Positions 24,103 through 33,523 are shown, counted from the first letter of the stretch. The stretch is DNA of 64,000 nt from Haloplasma contractile SSD-17B (GCF_000215935.2 NZ_AFNU02000014.1:1-64000), one strand, 5' to 3'. Notes: generated by a model from the sequence alone, not told the origin. Numbers and translations are program-made.

Positions 24103-26481
24103 CTATTTTAACATTTTAATCAACGCTAACATTAACTCGTCATCACAAGAATCAAGTTCAAGAAGACGATTTATAATATCCTCACTTGAAGGATTCTCTT
24201 GATTGATAATATCCATAATTTTATTCTTGCAATTCGTTGATACTAACGAATCCATAAGCATAGAGGTTATTCTCTCTTTACGTAAATCTCTCTTGATGAT
24301 GTCTACCTTCATGAATTCAACCTCAAGTGTAGTAAAGTCATTTGTGTCAACCCAGATTTCCAGGCGACCCTTTTGCTCATTATAAATTGACTCAATCATT
24401 GCATGACGATTATCACAAGAAATACTTACATTATTAGGTCGTTCAATTGAATGAATTGTAACACGGTAGCAGCGACTATTCGGTATGTAGTCGTTTGCTT
24501 GTTCCTCTTCTTTTGTTATTCTAAACGTTACAAACTGATCCCAGTCAAGTTCAAACTTAGTCAATGAGTATTGACCGTCTAAGTAGTACTGCGACTCGCC
24601 ATCATCCTCATATAATGTAAACTCATTACTAGCACCTGGAAATACATCGATGCATAGTTGCTCAGGTAATGCAGTACCATTATTAGTTCCATTACTATCA
24701 AGTGGGATAATCGCTCCTGCACGCGCAAAGACTGGCATTTCATCTAAACGATAGATATCTGTAATTTCTCTATTTCCTTCATAGAATTCTTTCGAATTAA
24801 AATTAAAGAAAGACCCTTCTGGCAAATAGAATTTATGAATCGAGCGTTTGGTCTTAGTGCTCATTGGTTTTGTAATCGGTGCTACTAATAATTCACTACC
24901 AAAATAATATTGGTTCTTGTACTTATAAGCTATTTCGTCCTTTGGATTATTATAATATAAAGGACGGATTAAAGGAATTGCTTCTTCCGAATTCATCCAT
25001 GCCATACTATAAATGTAAGGAATTAATCGGTGTCTAAGCCTTAAAAACTTTGCCACTGTATTTAAAATATGTTCATCATGTTTCCACGGCTCACGTTTAT
25101 GGAAAAGGTTTTTAGTCGAGTGGTATCTAAAAATCGGACTAAATACTCCAAACTGTGTCCATCTTGTATACAACTCCGAATCTTCATATCCACCCATATG
25201 TCCTCCTATGTCGTGGCTCCACCAACCATATCCAACATTTGAAGCACATACTGTAAAATACGGTTGAAAATCTAGTGAATCCCATGTAACAACCGTATCT
25301 CCTGAAAACCCAATAGGATAACGATGATTACCGTATCCACCCCATCTAGAGAATATAAAAGGTCTTTTTTCTTTTTCACGACCTAAATCATGGAAGTGAA
25401 GATGATTTAACATCCATAAAGGGTCTAGTCCCTTCATATTCGACTCAGTCCCTTGTTGCCAATCAATCCACCAAAAATCGACTCCAATTTCTTCGTGCGG
25501 GTGATGAACTAAATCAAAATAGGCTGACATAAATTTAGGATCAGAGACATCAAATGGGATATGGTCATAATGCTTATAATCCACATCTAAAAACTTTGCA
25601 ACCTCTTCATAACAGTCTTCATGTGTTGAAATCCCATCAGCCGGGTGTAAATTCATTGATACTTTCAACTTTTTGATTTTTAACCAATCCAAGAACCGTT
25701 GCGGGTCAGGAAACAACTCTCGATTCCATGTGTAACCGGTCCAACCTTCAAGGTGCCAATCCATATCAATGACACATACACTTAAAGGTATACGGTAAGC
25801 TTCAAAATGATTGATTACATCCTTTAATTCATCTTCTGAATATTTCCAATATCGACTCCACCAGTTTCCCAGGACATATCTCGGAACAATTGGAGTTTTT
25901 CCCGATACTTTATAGTATTCTTTTAGACAGGCGGTAAAATCGAGACCATACCCAAAGAAATACAAGTCTATATTACTTGTGTTCTCTCTAGGTTCTAACC
26001 AGTAATCCTTACTAAACACAAGCGTATCTGAATCATCCAATGTGGCATAACCCTCACGCGAAAGCAACCCTTTTTCAAGCGCTACCTCTCCATCGACACC
26101 ATCAAGCGTCCTATATGTACCTTTTAAGTTCCCACGTTCAAACTCTCCATAATTCCATGTTTGATCTGTTTCCTTTACATAAACACTTAAGGTATGATTT
26201 GTAAAGGATTCATTTCTCAAGTATAAAATGGTTAGATATTTTGTGTCAATTTCGATCCACTCTTCTTTTTCGGTAAAGTAAAACTGTGGAGTATCTAACT
26301 TTCGATTAATGAATGTCTGAGATGCTCGGTCTTCAAACATTCCTTCTTCAGAATATTCAAATCGCACAAGCCGTTCCGTTAATAACGTTATTCGAAATTT
26401 ATCTCCCTTAATAATTGCTTCATCGTTTGCTAACGGCTGCATCTGAAACTTAAAGTGGTCCTTTATATAAGCCTCGTTCAT
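24103..26481 (-). CDS. Glycoside hydrolase family 31 alpha-glucosidase
   Basis: 792 residues, no signal peptide, hence cytoplasmic. An N-terminal beta sandwich is followed by a TIM barrel with the family signature DFWWIDWQQG (catalytic nucleophile Asp) and the acid/base Asp in FSGDTVVTW. DMDWHLEGWTGYTWN and RYHSTKN line the active site. Distal beta domains and an extra helical tail of about 65 residues (from about 728) follow. ATG 26479-26481 has TTGGAGGG 7 bases upstream; a TTG inside that site is not a start. It releases glucose or xylose from alpha-linked oligosaccharides. Monocistronic. Confidence 0.92.
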   Translation of the reverse strand: MNEAYIKDHFKFQMQPLANDEAIIKGDKFRITLLTERLVRFEYSEEGMFEDRASQTFINRKLDTPQFYFTEKEEWIEIDTKYLTILYLRNESFTNHTLSVYVKETDQTWNYGEFERGNLKGTYRTLDGVDGEVALEKGLLSREGYATLDDSDTLVFSKDYWLEPRENTSNIDLYFFGYGLDFTACLKEYYKVSGKTPIVPRYVLGNWWSRYWKYSEDELKDVINHFEAYRIPLSVCVIDMDWHLEGWTGYTWNRELFPDPQRFLDWLKIKKLKVSMNLHPADGISTHEDCYEEVAKFLDVDYKHYDHIPFDVSDPKFMSAYFDLVHHPHEEIGVDFWWIDWQQGTESNMKGLDPLWMLNHLHFHDLGREKEKRPFIFSRWGGYGNHRYPIGFSGDTVVTWDSLDFQPYFTVCASNVGYGWWSHDIGGHMGGYEDSELYTRWTQFGVFSPIFRYHSTKNLFHKREPWKHDEHILNTVAKFLRLRHRLIPYIYSMAWMNSEEAIPLIRPLYYNNPKDEIAYKYKNQYYFGSELLVAPITKPMSTKTKRSIHKFYLPEGSFFNFNSKEFYEGNREITDIYRLDEMPVFARAGAIIPLDSNGTNNGTALPEQLCIDVFPGASNEFTLYEDDGESQYYLDGQYSLTKFELDWDQFVTFRITKEEEQANDYIPNSRCYRVTIHSIERPNNVSISCDNRHAMIESIYNEQKGRLEIWVDTNDFTTLEVEFMKVDIIKRDLRKERITSMLMDSLVSTNCKNKIMDIINQENPSSEDIINRLLELDSCDDELMLALIKMLK

Positions 26482-26707
26482 TTTAAAACCCTCCAAAAAT
26501 AGAATGATATTATATCTATAATTATGATGTGCATTTATACAATTTTTATAAAAAACTGGTCATATTCTTTTGACTAATTGGTATTATTTTCTATTCCATT
26601 AAACCATACTTTCTACGGCATCTCAACACTTATCAAATATGTTATTCGCTAATCATGATTTATAAGGCAATAAGTGCATGTTATATATTAATCTCCTTAC
26701 ACATAAT

Positions 26708-26752
26708 AAGAGCTGTCTTTAGCCTATTTGCTATAAGACAGCTCATTTTTTT
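26708..26752. terminator. Terminator hairpin after Prx6 gene
   Basis: Long stem GAGCTGTCTT...AAGACAGCTC (26711-26720 with 26735-26744) with an inner TAGC/GCTA pairing. The T run is best on the plus strand (seven T); on the minus strand, where the gene ends, the T run is short, so efficiency there is uncertain. Confidence 0.65.
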
Positions 26753-27413
26753 ACTTAATTTCTTTATAACAGAACCACCAGTCAAAGCAATTAATTGTAC
26801 CATCTTTCGCACTTTCCAATCGCTTACGTACCATTTCTTCTGTCGATGCAGGTGGTAAAATAACCTTATCTCCAATTAAGTTATTCTTTGGCCAATCTGC
26901 AGGTATGGCTACACCCAATTCATCCGATGTTTGTAAAGCCCGTATTGAACGTAATAGTTCATCAATATTCCGACCAATCTCTTGCGGATAATACATAATC
27001 AGTCGAACAATTCCACGATCATCGACAATAAAGACCGCACGAACAGTATTTGTTCCTTTCGCCTCTTGAATCATTCCTAATTGTTTTGACACGTTACCAA
27101 GCGGATCCGCTATAATAGGGAATGGAATATGCGTATTCGTACGAGTATTAATCCATTCAATCCACTTCAGATGAGACTGTGCTTGGTCTACTGATAAGCC
27201 AATTAGTTTGGTATTTAATTGCTTAAACTCATCAGAACGATTTGCAAACGCTATAAACTCGGTTGTACAAACCGGTGTAAAGTCTCCAGGATGGCTAAAT
27301 AATACAAACCACTCACCTCGATAATCTTTTGGTAATTCAAACGTTCCTTGTGTCGTCTCAACTACTAAATCGGGAAATGATTCACAAAGCTTTGGAAACT
27401 GATCTCCTACCAT
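26751..27413 (-). CDS. Peroxiredoxin, Prx6 subfamily
   Basis: About 220 residues, cytoplasmic thiol peroxidase. The peroxidatic Cys lies in [14 protein letters not shown], with the PxxxTxxC catalytic loop. [13 protein letters not shown] and [19 protein letters not shown] are typical. The long C-terminus ends [12 protein letters not shown]; the two extra Cys match the archaeal-type Prx6 proteins, where they take part in disulfide relay. AGGGGTG lies upstream of ATG 27411-27413; a start at 27449 would lack a site. It reduces hydrogen peroxide and organic peroxides. Single gene. Confidence 0.92.
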   Translation of the reverse strand: MVGDQFPKLCESFPDLVVETTQGTFELPKDYRGEWFVLFSHPGDFTPVCTTEFIAFANRSDEFKQLNTKLIGLSVDQAQSHLKWIEWINTRTNTHIPFPIIADPLGNVSKQLGMIQEAKGTNTVRAVFIVDDRGIVRLIMYYPQEIGRNIDELLRSIRALQTSDELGVAIPADWPKNNLIGDKVILPPASTEEMVRKRLESAKDGTINCFDWWFCYKEIK

Positions 27414-27547
27414 GAAAACACCCCTCTCATATCTACTTATTTCTAGCAAACATATACACGATGCTAGTATATATATAAGATACAGAGTGGTGTTTTGTGA
27501 TTATATTTCTAATTTTATTGATATATATATTAAAATGACTCATACCA

Positions 27548-27578
27548 ATAAAAAAAGAACGATCAACATGACCGTCCT
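27548..27578 (-). terminator. Terminator of DUF4190-like gene
   Basis: Nine-pair stem with G-T pairs (GGACGGTCA with TGATCGTTC) and seven T on the minus strand, 8 bases after the stop. Confidence 0.75.
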
Positions 27579-27585
27579 TTAACGT

Positions 27586-27864
27586 TTAAATGAAAAGTGA
27601 ATAAGAATACGTCGGATCTTCAGCAGCACTCCCTAACACCACTAAAATGATTACCCATATTAGTGAAGCAACAATAGCTAAACTACTAAGAATAATACCC
27701 GCAATTCCCATACCTTTTTCCAATTGCTGACGTCCCTTTACTATTACTTCAGCGATTCCAAGACCTAATCCAATTAACGCAGGTATAGCTGCAAAAAATC
27801 CACAAAACGGAATTAATGCTAAAATAAAAGAAATAATGCCTATTACTAACGCGGCTACTCCCAT
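27586..27864 (-). CDS. DUF4190-like small membrane protein
   Basis: 92 residues with two hydrophobic helices (about 3-33 and 52-77). A glycine-rich loop (LIGLGLGIAEVIVKGRQQLEKGMGIAG) resembles DUF4190 proteins, where the GxxxAGIxLS turn starts the second helix. GGGAGGGA lies before the ATG. Function unknown. The 27865-28241 gap upstream holds only a hairpin at 28171-28190 and a terminator. Confidence 0.7.
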   Translation of the reverse strand: MGVAALVIGIISFILALIPFCGFFAAIPALIGLGLGIAEVIVKGRQQLEKGMGIAGIILSSLAIVASLIWVIILVVLGSAAEDPTYSYSLFI

Positions 27865-28199
27865 ACAATCCCTCCCTTATGTTATATATATCTAAGTATA
27901 TGAATAATAATTTAAATTTACCATTTTTTAGCATATTAATCAATACAATATTTTTAAAAAAAACCATATAGATAAAAAATCATCTGTAATTACAATACGA
28001 GTATGATTTAGGTATACAATCGGTATGCTAGATATACAGACATGCGGTATTAACTGTCTTCCAAAAAAGCATATTCTTTTTTGATGATAAAATACTGTAA
28101 CTGTAATGATTTTATGGGTAGCAAAACCATACTATGAACTGGAAGCTCTATTTTGCAAAATTATATACCACCACTGTTCACTAACAGTGGATTTACAAT

Positions 28200-28231
28200 A
28201 AAAAAAGCTATCCTTAGATAGCTTTTTTTTA
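28200..28231. terminator. Bidirectional terminator
   Basis: GCTATC/GATAGC stem with four-base loop flanked by A and T runs; it follows the YczE/YitT-family stop on the minus strand. Confidence 0.82.
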
Positions 28232-28241
28232 TACTGATGAT

Positions 28242-28898
28242 TTATTCCTTTACTATTGGGTCGATGTTGAATAATCGTTTCCATAATTCTGATGAATATT
28301 GTACTACAAGTCCAATACCAAAAAGTGTGATAATTGTACCGACACCGACTCCCCCGAACGCTTCACCTGCTATAATTCCAATAATGATAGCACTTGAAAA
28401 GGCAATCACCTCTGTAATTGTTTTAGCCGATGAATATTTAAGGTGGAACCGTTTCATTAAGCTGACCATTAAAACATCGGGTGGAGTTGGTGGAAGTTTA
28501 GATAATACTAATAGTGATATTCCACTTCCTAGTGCTGTGATTGCAGCAGTAAATACGACTATTTTTAAGCCTAGATCTAAGACAAGGATTTCTTGTTGAT
28601 AAGCATAAGCGTTAAACAGTCTAGACCATAAATTAATTAACTGTCCTAGTATGGTCGCAGATATAATAGCTGCGAAGAATTTCCATTGAAAATGTATAAG
28701 TGTTGCTGTGATTACAGTAATCACACCTACAATCGCTACCCATAGTCCAAAGTCTAATCCGAAATAGGTCAAGTTTGCGTGTAAGATATCCCATGATCCA
28801 TAACCTATACTAGCTACTAAATAACAAGATATACCAATTGCCATTAAATTAATAGCAAGTAGATAGAGTGCTATATTTTTAAGGGTAAAGTCTTTCAT
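28242..28898 (-). CDS. YczE/YyaS/YitT-family integral membrane protein
   Basis: 218 residues with about six hydrophobic segments. YLVASIGYGSWDILHANL near the N-terminus and SKLPPTPPDVLMVSLMKRF in the middle match this family, where GxxPWDxL and PPxD-like turns recur. Function not established; homologs are seen as possible transport or envelope factors. TTGGAGG precedes the ATG. The gene stands alone, with a terminator after it. Confidence 0.82.
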   Translation of the reverse strand: MKDFTLKNIALYLLAINLMAIGISCYLVASIGYGSWDILHANLTYFGLDFGLWVAIVGVITVITATLIHFQWKFFAAIISATILGQLINLWSRLFNAYAYQQEILVLDLGLKIVVFTAAITALGSGISLLVLSKLPPTPPDVLMVSLMKRFHLKYSSAKTITEVIAFSSAIIIGIIAGEAFGGVGVGTIITLFGIGLVVQYSSELWKRLFNIDPIVKE

Positions 28899-29049
28899 AT
28901 ATGCGTTCCTCCAATACTGTCATTTTTCCAAAAACCTATTATACCTTATTCTATATGAAAATGCTACCATTTTAAATTCTTAATTTTTTCCTTATTTATT
29001 AGGGTGCACAGAACATTCATTTTCATTGCAAATTAATTGGATTTTTCTA

Positions 29050-29151
29050 AAAAATAAAACGGTTATATCAAATTTGATATAACCGTAAACAGTAGGAGAA
29101 AAAAAGATATATATAAAATCCTCATACATCATTTTGTCTTTGATTTAGACA
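29050..29151 (-). ncRNA. Candidate small RNA of about 100 nt
   Basis: On the minus strand an extended -10 (TGATATAAT, TATAAT at 29158-29163) is followed by a 5' hairpin (TTTTGTCT/AGACAAAA) and a terminator built on a 28-bp perfect palindrome (29059-29086), then a T-rich run. No open frame with a ribosome site lies inside. The -35 is poor. The rest of 28899-29353 holds no gene. Confidence 0.4.
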
Positions 29152-29304
29152 AAACGAATTATATCAGATAAACTCATCTAAAAATGTCGAAATATATATA
29201 TGGTACTGTCTATTACAGTTTATTATATGAGACCAATCCTATTTAATAACTGAGTATGGGTATTTAATTGTTTTGTTTGTTTGCTCTTTGTCGGCTTATA
29301 GAAT

Positions 29305-29344
29305 TTTAAAAAAGCGTAATAAATCCTAACAATTAATTACGCTT
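29305..29344 (-). terminator. Terminator of DUF4097 operon
   Basis: AAGCGTAAT/ATTACGCTT stem and TTTTTT on the minus strand, 10 bases after the stop codon. Confidence 0.85.
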
Positions 29345-29353
29345 CTTCCTTAA

Positions 29354-30175
29354 CTATTTTAACAGTTCTAAGTCACCAGATACGGTTTTTACCTTAATTT
29401 TATTAGTACTCTCTGGATCAAAACCTAGTTCATTTTTTGTATCTCCAGACACGGTACTCATGTCTAGGTCAAACGTCGCGCCATCAGGAAAATAGATTTC
29501 AATATCCCCCGATACAGTATCGATATCAAGATCGTTGTTGAACTCTACGTCTGAATAATTTATGTCAATATCTCCAGAGGTCGTTTTTAAATCTAAATTT
29601 CCATCATAATCTTCAAAAATAAGATCACCAGATACTGTTGCAATCTTAGTTGTTGAGACCGCTAAATCATTTAAATCTATATCACCAGAGGTTGTTATAA
29701 TGTCAAGACTTGTTAAATTGAGGTTTTCTATATTAACATCTCCAGATACTGATTTAATATTGATTTCTTCCGCATAACTGCTTGGGATGTAGATATCCAA
29801 TTTCAAATTAGAGTTAACGATAATCCCGTATGATTTACTTTCAACATCTACAATTAACCTGTCTTCATTAACTTCTGCTTTGTAATTATAACTAGATTTT
29901 CCTAAGAATCTAGTAATTTCCCCATGATAATGAACCTTAATTTCATCAGTATCATGAACCGTAATAAAGTTAATGTCCCTACTTAAACTTTCAATATCTA
30001 ACTGCTTTAATCCTTCTATCTTAAACGTATTTTCTTCATCTATAATCTGTGTCGTCTTTACTCCACCAAATGAATTCTTGAATCCTTCTGTAGCTGCAAA
30101 TACAACTCCTGCTGTAACAAACGAAATCACCATAATCCCCACTAACCAAATAACAATCTTACTCATTTTACTCAT
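29354..30175 (-). CDS. DUF4097 (LiaG-like) membrane-anchored beta-strand repeat protein
   Basis: 273 residues. An N-terminal membrane helix (about 7-28) is followed by a long beta-helix-like part in which SGD recurs every 15-25 residues (SVSGDVNI, TTSGDIDL, TVSGDLIF, TTSGDIDI, TVSGDIEI, TVSGDTKN, TVSGDLEL). This is the DUF4097 pattern seen in LiaG-type envelope proteins. The third gene after padR and a HAAS-domain gene, it is probably a target or partner in an envelope-stress module. AGGAGG precedes the ATG. Confidence 0.85.
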   Translation of the reverse strand: MSKMSKIVIWLVGIMVISFVTAGVVFAATEGFKNSFGGVKTTQIIDEENTFKIEGLKQLDIESLSRDINFITVHDTDEIKVHYHGEITRFLGKSSYNYKAEVNEDRLIVDVESKSYGIIVNSNLKLDIYIPSSYAEEINIKSVSGDVNIENLNLTSLDIITTSGDIDLNDLAVSTTKIATVSGDLIFEDYDGNLDLKTTSGDIDINYSDVEFNNDLDIDTVSGDIEIYFPDGATFDLDMSTVSGDTKNELGFDPESTNKIKVKTVSGDLELLK

Positions 30176-30189
30176 TATAAATCCTCCTA

Positions 30190-30762
30190 TTATTTATTTT
30201 TAATAAAATCTATATTTATTTTTAAGTAGTGAACCATAAATCGATAAAATAATTTAAAGACGTAATACATACCTATACTCCATAACAGACCCATTATAAT
30301 GACTCCTATTGATAAAAAGAAACTAGCCACTGGATGAACCATTAGATTAAAGACATCTGGATTAAACGGTGCAACGATCGAAGCAATTAGAATTATAAAT
30401 CCAGAAAAAACAAGAGCTAATCCACTAACAAAAAACGCAAAGAGTACTGAAACGACTGGTATAAATACGATTGTAATGAAAAAGAAATTAAAAAAACCAA
30501 GTGCTCCTGTCGCAAACAAGGCACGTATTATGTTAGAAAAAGATGTGTTTTGTTCTGCCCTTGTTATCATGTAATTTGCCTTCATTTGTTTCGCGATCAT
30601 TCTAGGATTTCCTAATGAATTTGCAATATCTTCCTCTGTTCTTCCTTCATGTAACCCCACTTCAAAGTGTTCTTGATAGTCAAATAGAATTTCTTTACGA
30701 TCCTCATTTGGAATATTGAGTAAGCTTCTATTTAATTGGTTCATAAATTCGTTTTTATTCAT
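30190..30762 (-). CDS. HAAS/DUF1700 domain membrane protein
   Basis: 190 residues. The N-terminal HAAS region ([50 protein letters not shown]) is a helical domain found beside PadR regulators. Four hydrophobic segments follow. I choose ATG 30760-30762, with GGGAG 8 bases upstream; GTG at 30771 is less likely. It overlaps the padR stop by about 8 bases, so expression is coupled. Probably anchors the module at the membrane and may report envelope state to PadR, though no mechanism can be read here. Confidence 0.85.
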   Translation of the reverse strand: MNKNEFMNQLNRSLLNIPNEDRKEILFDYQEHFEVGLHEGRTEEDIANSLGNPRMIAKQMKANYMITRAEQNTSFSNIIRALFATGALGFFNFFFITIVFIPVVSVLFAFFVSGLALVFSGFIILIASIVAPFNPDVFNLMVHPVASFFLSIGVIIMGLLWSIGMYYVFKLFYRFMVHYLKINIDFIKNK

Positions 30763-31078
30763 CTCGATCACTCCCTCTAATTATACTATTAACCGCCTCT
30801 GTAAATGAGAACCACTCATCTTTTAATTCATTGCGTACTTGCATCCCCTGCTCCGTCAATTTATAATACTTTCTAGGAGGCCCTTCCTGTGATTCAGCAA
30901 GATAGGTTGTGACATACGCTTCTTTTTTCAACCGACTCATAAGTGGATAGATTGTTCCCTCAGATATTGTAAAACTTTTAGAAATATTATGTACTAGTTC
31001 GTATCCGTAACAATCTTTTTCTCTTAGTATTGATAGGACACACAATTCTAGTACACCCTTCTTAAATTGAATATTCAT
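30755..31078 (-). CDS. PadR-family transcriptional regulator
   Basis: 107 residues. The winged-helix core is clear: [25 protein letters not shown], then [20 protein letters not shown] (recognition helix) and [13 protein letters not shown] (wing). PadR proteins are dimeric repressors. AGAGGTG lies 7 bases before ATG 31076-31078. The upstream region carries two copies of an AGTACCTT-N7-AAGGTACT-type site, a probable autoregulatory operator. First gene of the padR-HAAS-DUF4097 operon. Confidence 0.92.
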   Translation of the reverse strand: MNIQFKKGVLELCVLSILREKDCYGYELVHNISKSFTISEGTIYPLMSRLKKEAYVTTYLAESQEGPPRKYYKLTEQGMQVRNELKDEWFSFTEAVNSIIRGSDRDE

Positions 31079-31125
31079 TTGGTACACCTCTACTTTTTCA
31101 AAATTCATAATACATTTTTTCATTT

Positions 31126-31148
31126 AGTATCTGTTAATACAAGGTACT
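31126..31148. promoter_or_regulatory. PadR operator candidate, imperfect copy
   Basis: AGTATCTG-N7-AAGGTACT, 48 bases before the padR start. It has the same half-site length and spacer as the perfect copy at 31259. Confidence 0.6.
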
Positions 31149-31258
31149 ATCACAAAAAAATGAGTAACAACCTAATACAGATCAATTTTATCTAATTATT
31201 AAAAGCTACTGCATTTTTAAAATAGCTATTTTTCTTCAACAAATACATCTTATCACAT

Positions 31259-31281
31259 AGTACCTTTTATAGCAAGGTACT
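31259..31281. promoter_or_regulatory. PadR operator candidate, perfect copy
   Basis: AGTACCTT-N7-AAGGTACT, a perfect inverted repeat about 180 bases upstream of padR and 133 bases from the first copy. The stretch 31282-31532 between it and the SDR gene has no other feature that I can see. Confidence 0.65.
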
Positions 31282-31532
31282 TATAACTATTTTATTATAT
31301 TTTTCCAAAATTATGCATTTTGATTGCCTATATTTTAAAAAACTATTTTTTTATTTAAACTTACTTTGTTCATCGGTTATATATAATCTACACTATACGA
31401 TTAAGAGTGTGAATGACTGCCTATTAAACAACCTACACTACGCATTAATAGTTTAGATTAATTTTTTTCATTATATAACTAAGATTAGACATAATAAAAA
31501 CTGTAAAGATTAAATAAACAAGGAGGATAATT

Positions 31533-32456
31533 ATGGCAAATAATCAACAACAAAATCAAAATAACAACGGAAGCAAGCAAACAGGATATCCAGATTCTAA
31601 TTTTTTTATAAATATACCAAAGCAACATCAAACCACACATCCAGGGCTTGAAACCGATATGAACCCTAAACCGATTTTTGATCATCCCCTATATAATAAA
31701 CAATCAGGACGATTACAAGATAAAGTTGCAATTATAACAGGTGGTGATAGTGGCATTGGCCGTGCAGTTTCACTAGCTTATGCGAAAGATGGTGCCAAAG
31801 TTGTCATAGTCTATTATAATGAAGATCAAGATGCAAATGATACAAAAGCAGCAATCGAACAGGCAGGTAGTCAGTGCCACCTGATTAAAGGTGATATTTC
31901 AGATGAAAATTTCTGTAATACTGTAATTCAGGAAACCGTAACAACGTTCGGTGGTCTCAATATTCTAGTAAACAACTCTGCTGTTCAATTTCCAAAAAAT
32001 TCGCTCACTGAAATTACAAGCGAACAACTCAATCGTACGTTTGCCGTTAATATCTTTAGTATGTTCTATTTATCAAAGGCAGCACTTCCTCATCTAAGTG
32101 CAGGTGATAGCATTATAAATACGAGTTCAATTACAGCGTACCAGGGACATGAAACACTACTCGATTATTCTGCAACAAAAGGTGCAATTACAACCTTTAC
32201 TAGATCTTTATCCAAAAGTTTAGCGCCAAAGGCAATTCGCGTAAATTCAGTAGCACCTGGTCCGATTTGGACTCCGCTTATTCCATCATCATTTGATCCG
32301 CAAAAAACATCACAGTTCGGAAGTTCAACTCCACTAGGTAGGCCAGGACAACCTGTAGAACTCGGGGCAGCGTACGTCTTTTTAGCATCTGATGATGCAT
32401 CCTACATAACAGGACAGACAATACACATAAATGGTGGCGAAGTAATAAATGGTTAA
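31533..32456 (+). CDS. SDR-family oxidoreductase (YdaD/YhxC-like general-stress type)
   Basis: 307 residues. A 55-residue Asn/Gln-rich extension (NQQQNQNNNGSKQ, HPGLETDMNPKP) precedes a classical Rossmann domain: cofactor loop TGGDSGIGRA, NNSAV, catalytic Ser in NTSSITAY, and YSATKGA with Tyr and Lys. SVAPGPIWTPLIPSS and a C-terminal YITGQTIHINGG follow. This layout matches the YdaD/YhxC/YhdF group of stress-induced dehydrogenases of Bacillus; the substrate is unknown. AGGAGG lies upstream of the ATG. Single gene. Confidence 0.9.
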   Translation: MANNQQQNQNNNGSKQTGYPDSNFFINIPKQHQTTHPGLETDMNPKPIFDHPLYNKQSGRLQDKVAIITGGDSGIGRAVSLAYAKDGAKVVIVYYNEDQDANDTKAAIEQAGSQCHLIKGDISDENFCNTVIQETVTTFGGLNILVNNSAVQFPKNSLTEITSEQLNRTFAVNIFSMFYLSKAALPHLSAGDSIINTSSITAYQGHETLLDYSATKGAITTFTRSLSKSLAPKAIRVNSVAPGPIWTPLIPSSFDPQKTSQFGSSTPLGRPGQPVELGAAYVFLASDDASYITGQTIHINGGEVING

Positions 32457-32512
32457 TGAATAGATAAGCTATGTCGTATAGCGAGAGAATTTTGTTACCG
32501 CTAACCGAAATA

Positions 32513-32548
32513 AAGAGAGCTGAGACTTAAATCTCAACTCTCTTTTAA
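32513..32548 (+). terminator. Terminator of SDR gene
   Basis: AAGAGAGCTGAGA/TCTCAACTCTCTT stem with a short loop and T run. Confidence 0.85.
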
Positions 32549-32556
32549 TTTCTCAT

Positions 32557-32830
32557 TTAGGTCATGATAATAATCTCAGGACGGTTATATAAACGAACAG
32601 CAATAATTCAAAAGGCTACGATTAACAATCATGGTTGAATCACCATCAGTAAATGTACTTTTATCATACTTAAGATTTAAAGCTTGTTCTGGTGGTACTA
32701 CCCTCCAATAAATGGAAGTCTGAATGGTCACCCATGCGCATGACCAGTAAATAGTAAATCTATGTCATATTCCTTTAAATTAGTCAGGGTCATGAGACAG
32801 TAACATCTAATAATAATCCGAGACTAGTTG
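32557..32830 (-). pseudogene. Decayed YkuE-type metallophosphoesterase, C-terminal part
   Basis: On the minus strand, pieces in different frames spell in order LLSHDPD, EYDIDLLFTGHAHG, PFRLPFIGG, PPEQALNLKYDKS, GDSTMIVNRSL and RLYNRPEIIIMT. These are the conserved C-terminal motifs of calcineurin-like phosphoesterases of the YkuE type, in the right order. They are broken by at least three frameshifts and several in-frame stops. The N-terminal half is missing. This explains the apparently empty gap between the SDR and Nudix genes. Confidence 0.85.
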
Positions 32831-32849
32831 TTCAAGCTGTGCTATATTT

Positions 32850-33341
32850 CTATTCTATCGCATCAAACACCTTCTCTAAATAATCTGTCTTAACAAATTT
32901 GTCACCTTTAATCATGCTTACGATTTCATCTTTCGTTGCCCACTTAATATCAGCAACTTCTTCATGTTGAAGATTCAATTTCTTTATATCTATATCTTTT
33001 TGAACTAAGCATATATCATAAAAACAATGTTTAGTTTTGTGTGTAAATAGGATATTTATATCTTCAGCTTCTAATTCAATACTAAGCTCTTCCTTTGCTT
33101 CTCTAATAGCCGTATCAACTGTATCTTCACCCGATAATGCGCCCCCTACTACTGAGCAGTCCCAAAGATTAGGGTACCATTTCTTCCACGGTTGTCTTTT
33201 TTGTATTAAAATTTCGTTGTTATGGTTGGTGATCCATACATGAACAATGATAATATACTCTCCTTCTTTTAACGGATCACCTTTTATATTTGTTATTCCT
33301 GTTTTCTGGCGGTCCATTGTATATAAGTCTCTTATTTCCAT
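32850..33341 (-). CDS. Nudix hydrolase
   Basis: 163 residues. The Nudix box reads GGALSGEDTVDTAIREAKEELSI, matching GX5EX7REUXEE, with Ser in place of the last Gly; the metal-binding Glu residues are kept. Upstream are HVWITNHNNEILIQKR and KKWYPNLWDCSVVGG, the usual strands before the box; this resembles IPP-isomerase/YfcD-like Nudix proteins. It hydrolyses a nucleoside diphosphate-linked compound; the substrate is unknown. GAGGAG precedes the ATG. Downstream on the same strand is a dead phosphoesterase gene. Confidence 0.9.
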   Translation of the reverse strand: MEIRDLYTMDRQKTGITNIKGDPLKEGEYIIIVHVWITNHNNEILIQKRQPWKKWYPNLWDCSVVGGALSGEDTVDTAIREAKEELSIELEAEDINILFTHKTKHCFYDICLVQKDIDIKKLNLQHEEVADIKWATKDEIVSMIKGDKFVKTDYLEKVFDAIE

Positions 33342-33489
33342 CTAGTCATCTCCTCAATACTTTACTATAAATTAGTATATGACTAATGACCGCGTACGTT
33401 TATTAAAACTCTAAAATTAGTTATCTAGATAAAAAAAGAATGGACTAACAGAACTACTTTACATTTATCCTCACAAACTTGTAGTGACT

Positions 33490-33523
33490 AAAAAAAGGAT
33501 ATGATCCCATTCGAATCATATCC
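33490..33523 (-). terminator. Terminator of M3 peptidase gene
   Basis: GGATATGAT/ATCATATCC stem and seven T on the minus strand, just after the stop codon. Confidence 0.88.

Noticed and set aside
28171-28190. Perfect hairpin CCACTGTT-N4-AACAGTGG
   Set aside because: No T run on either strand and no adjacent promoter. It may be functional, but I see no support for terminator, operator or RNA gene.
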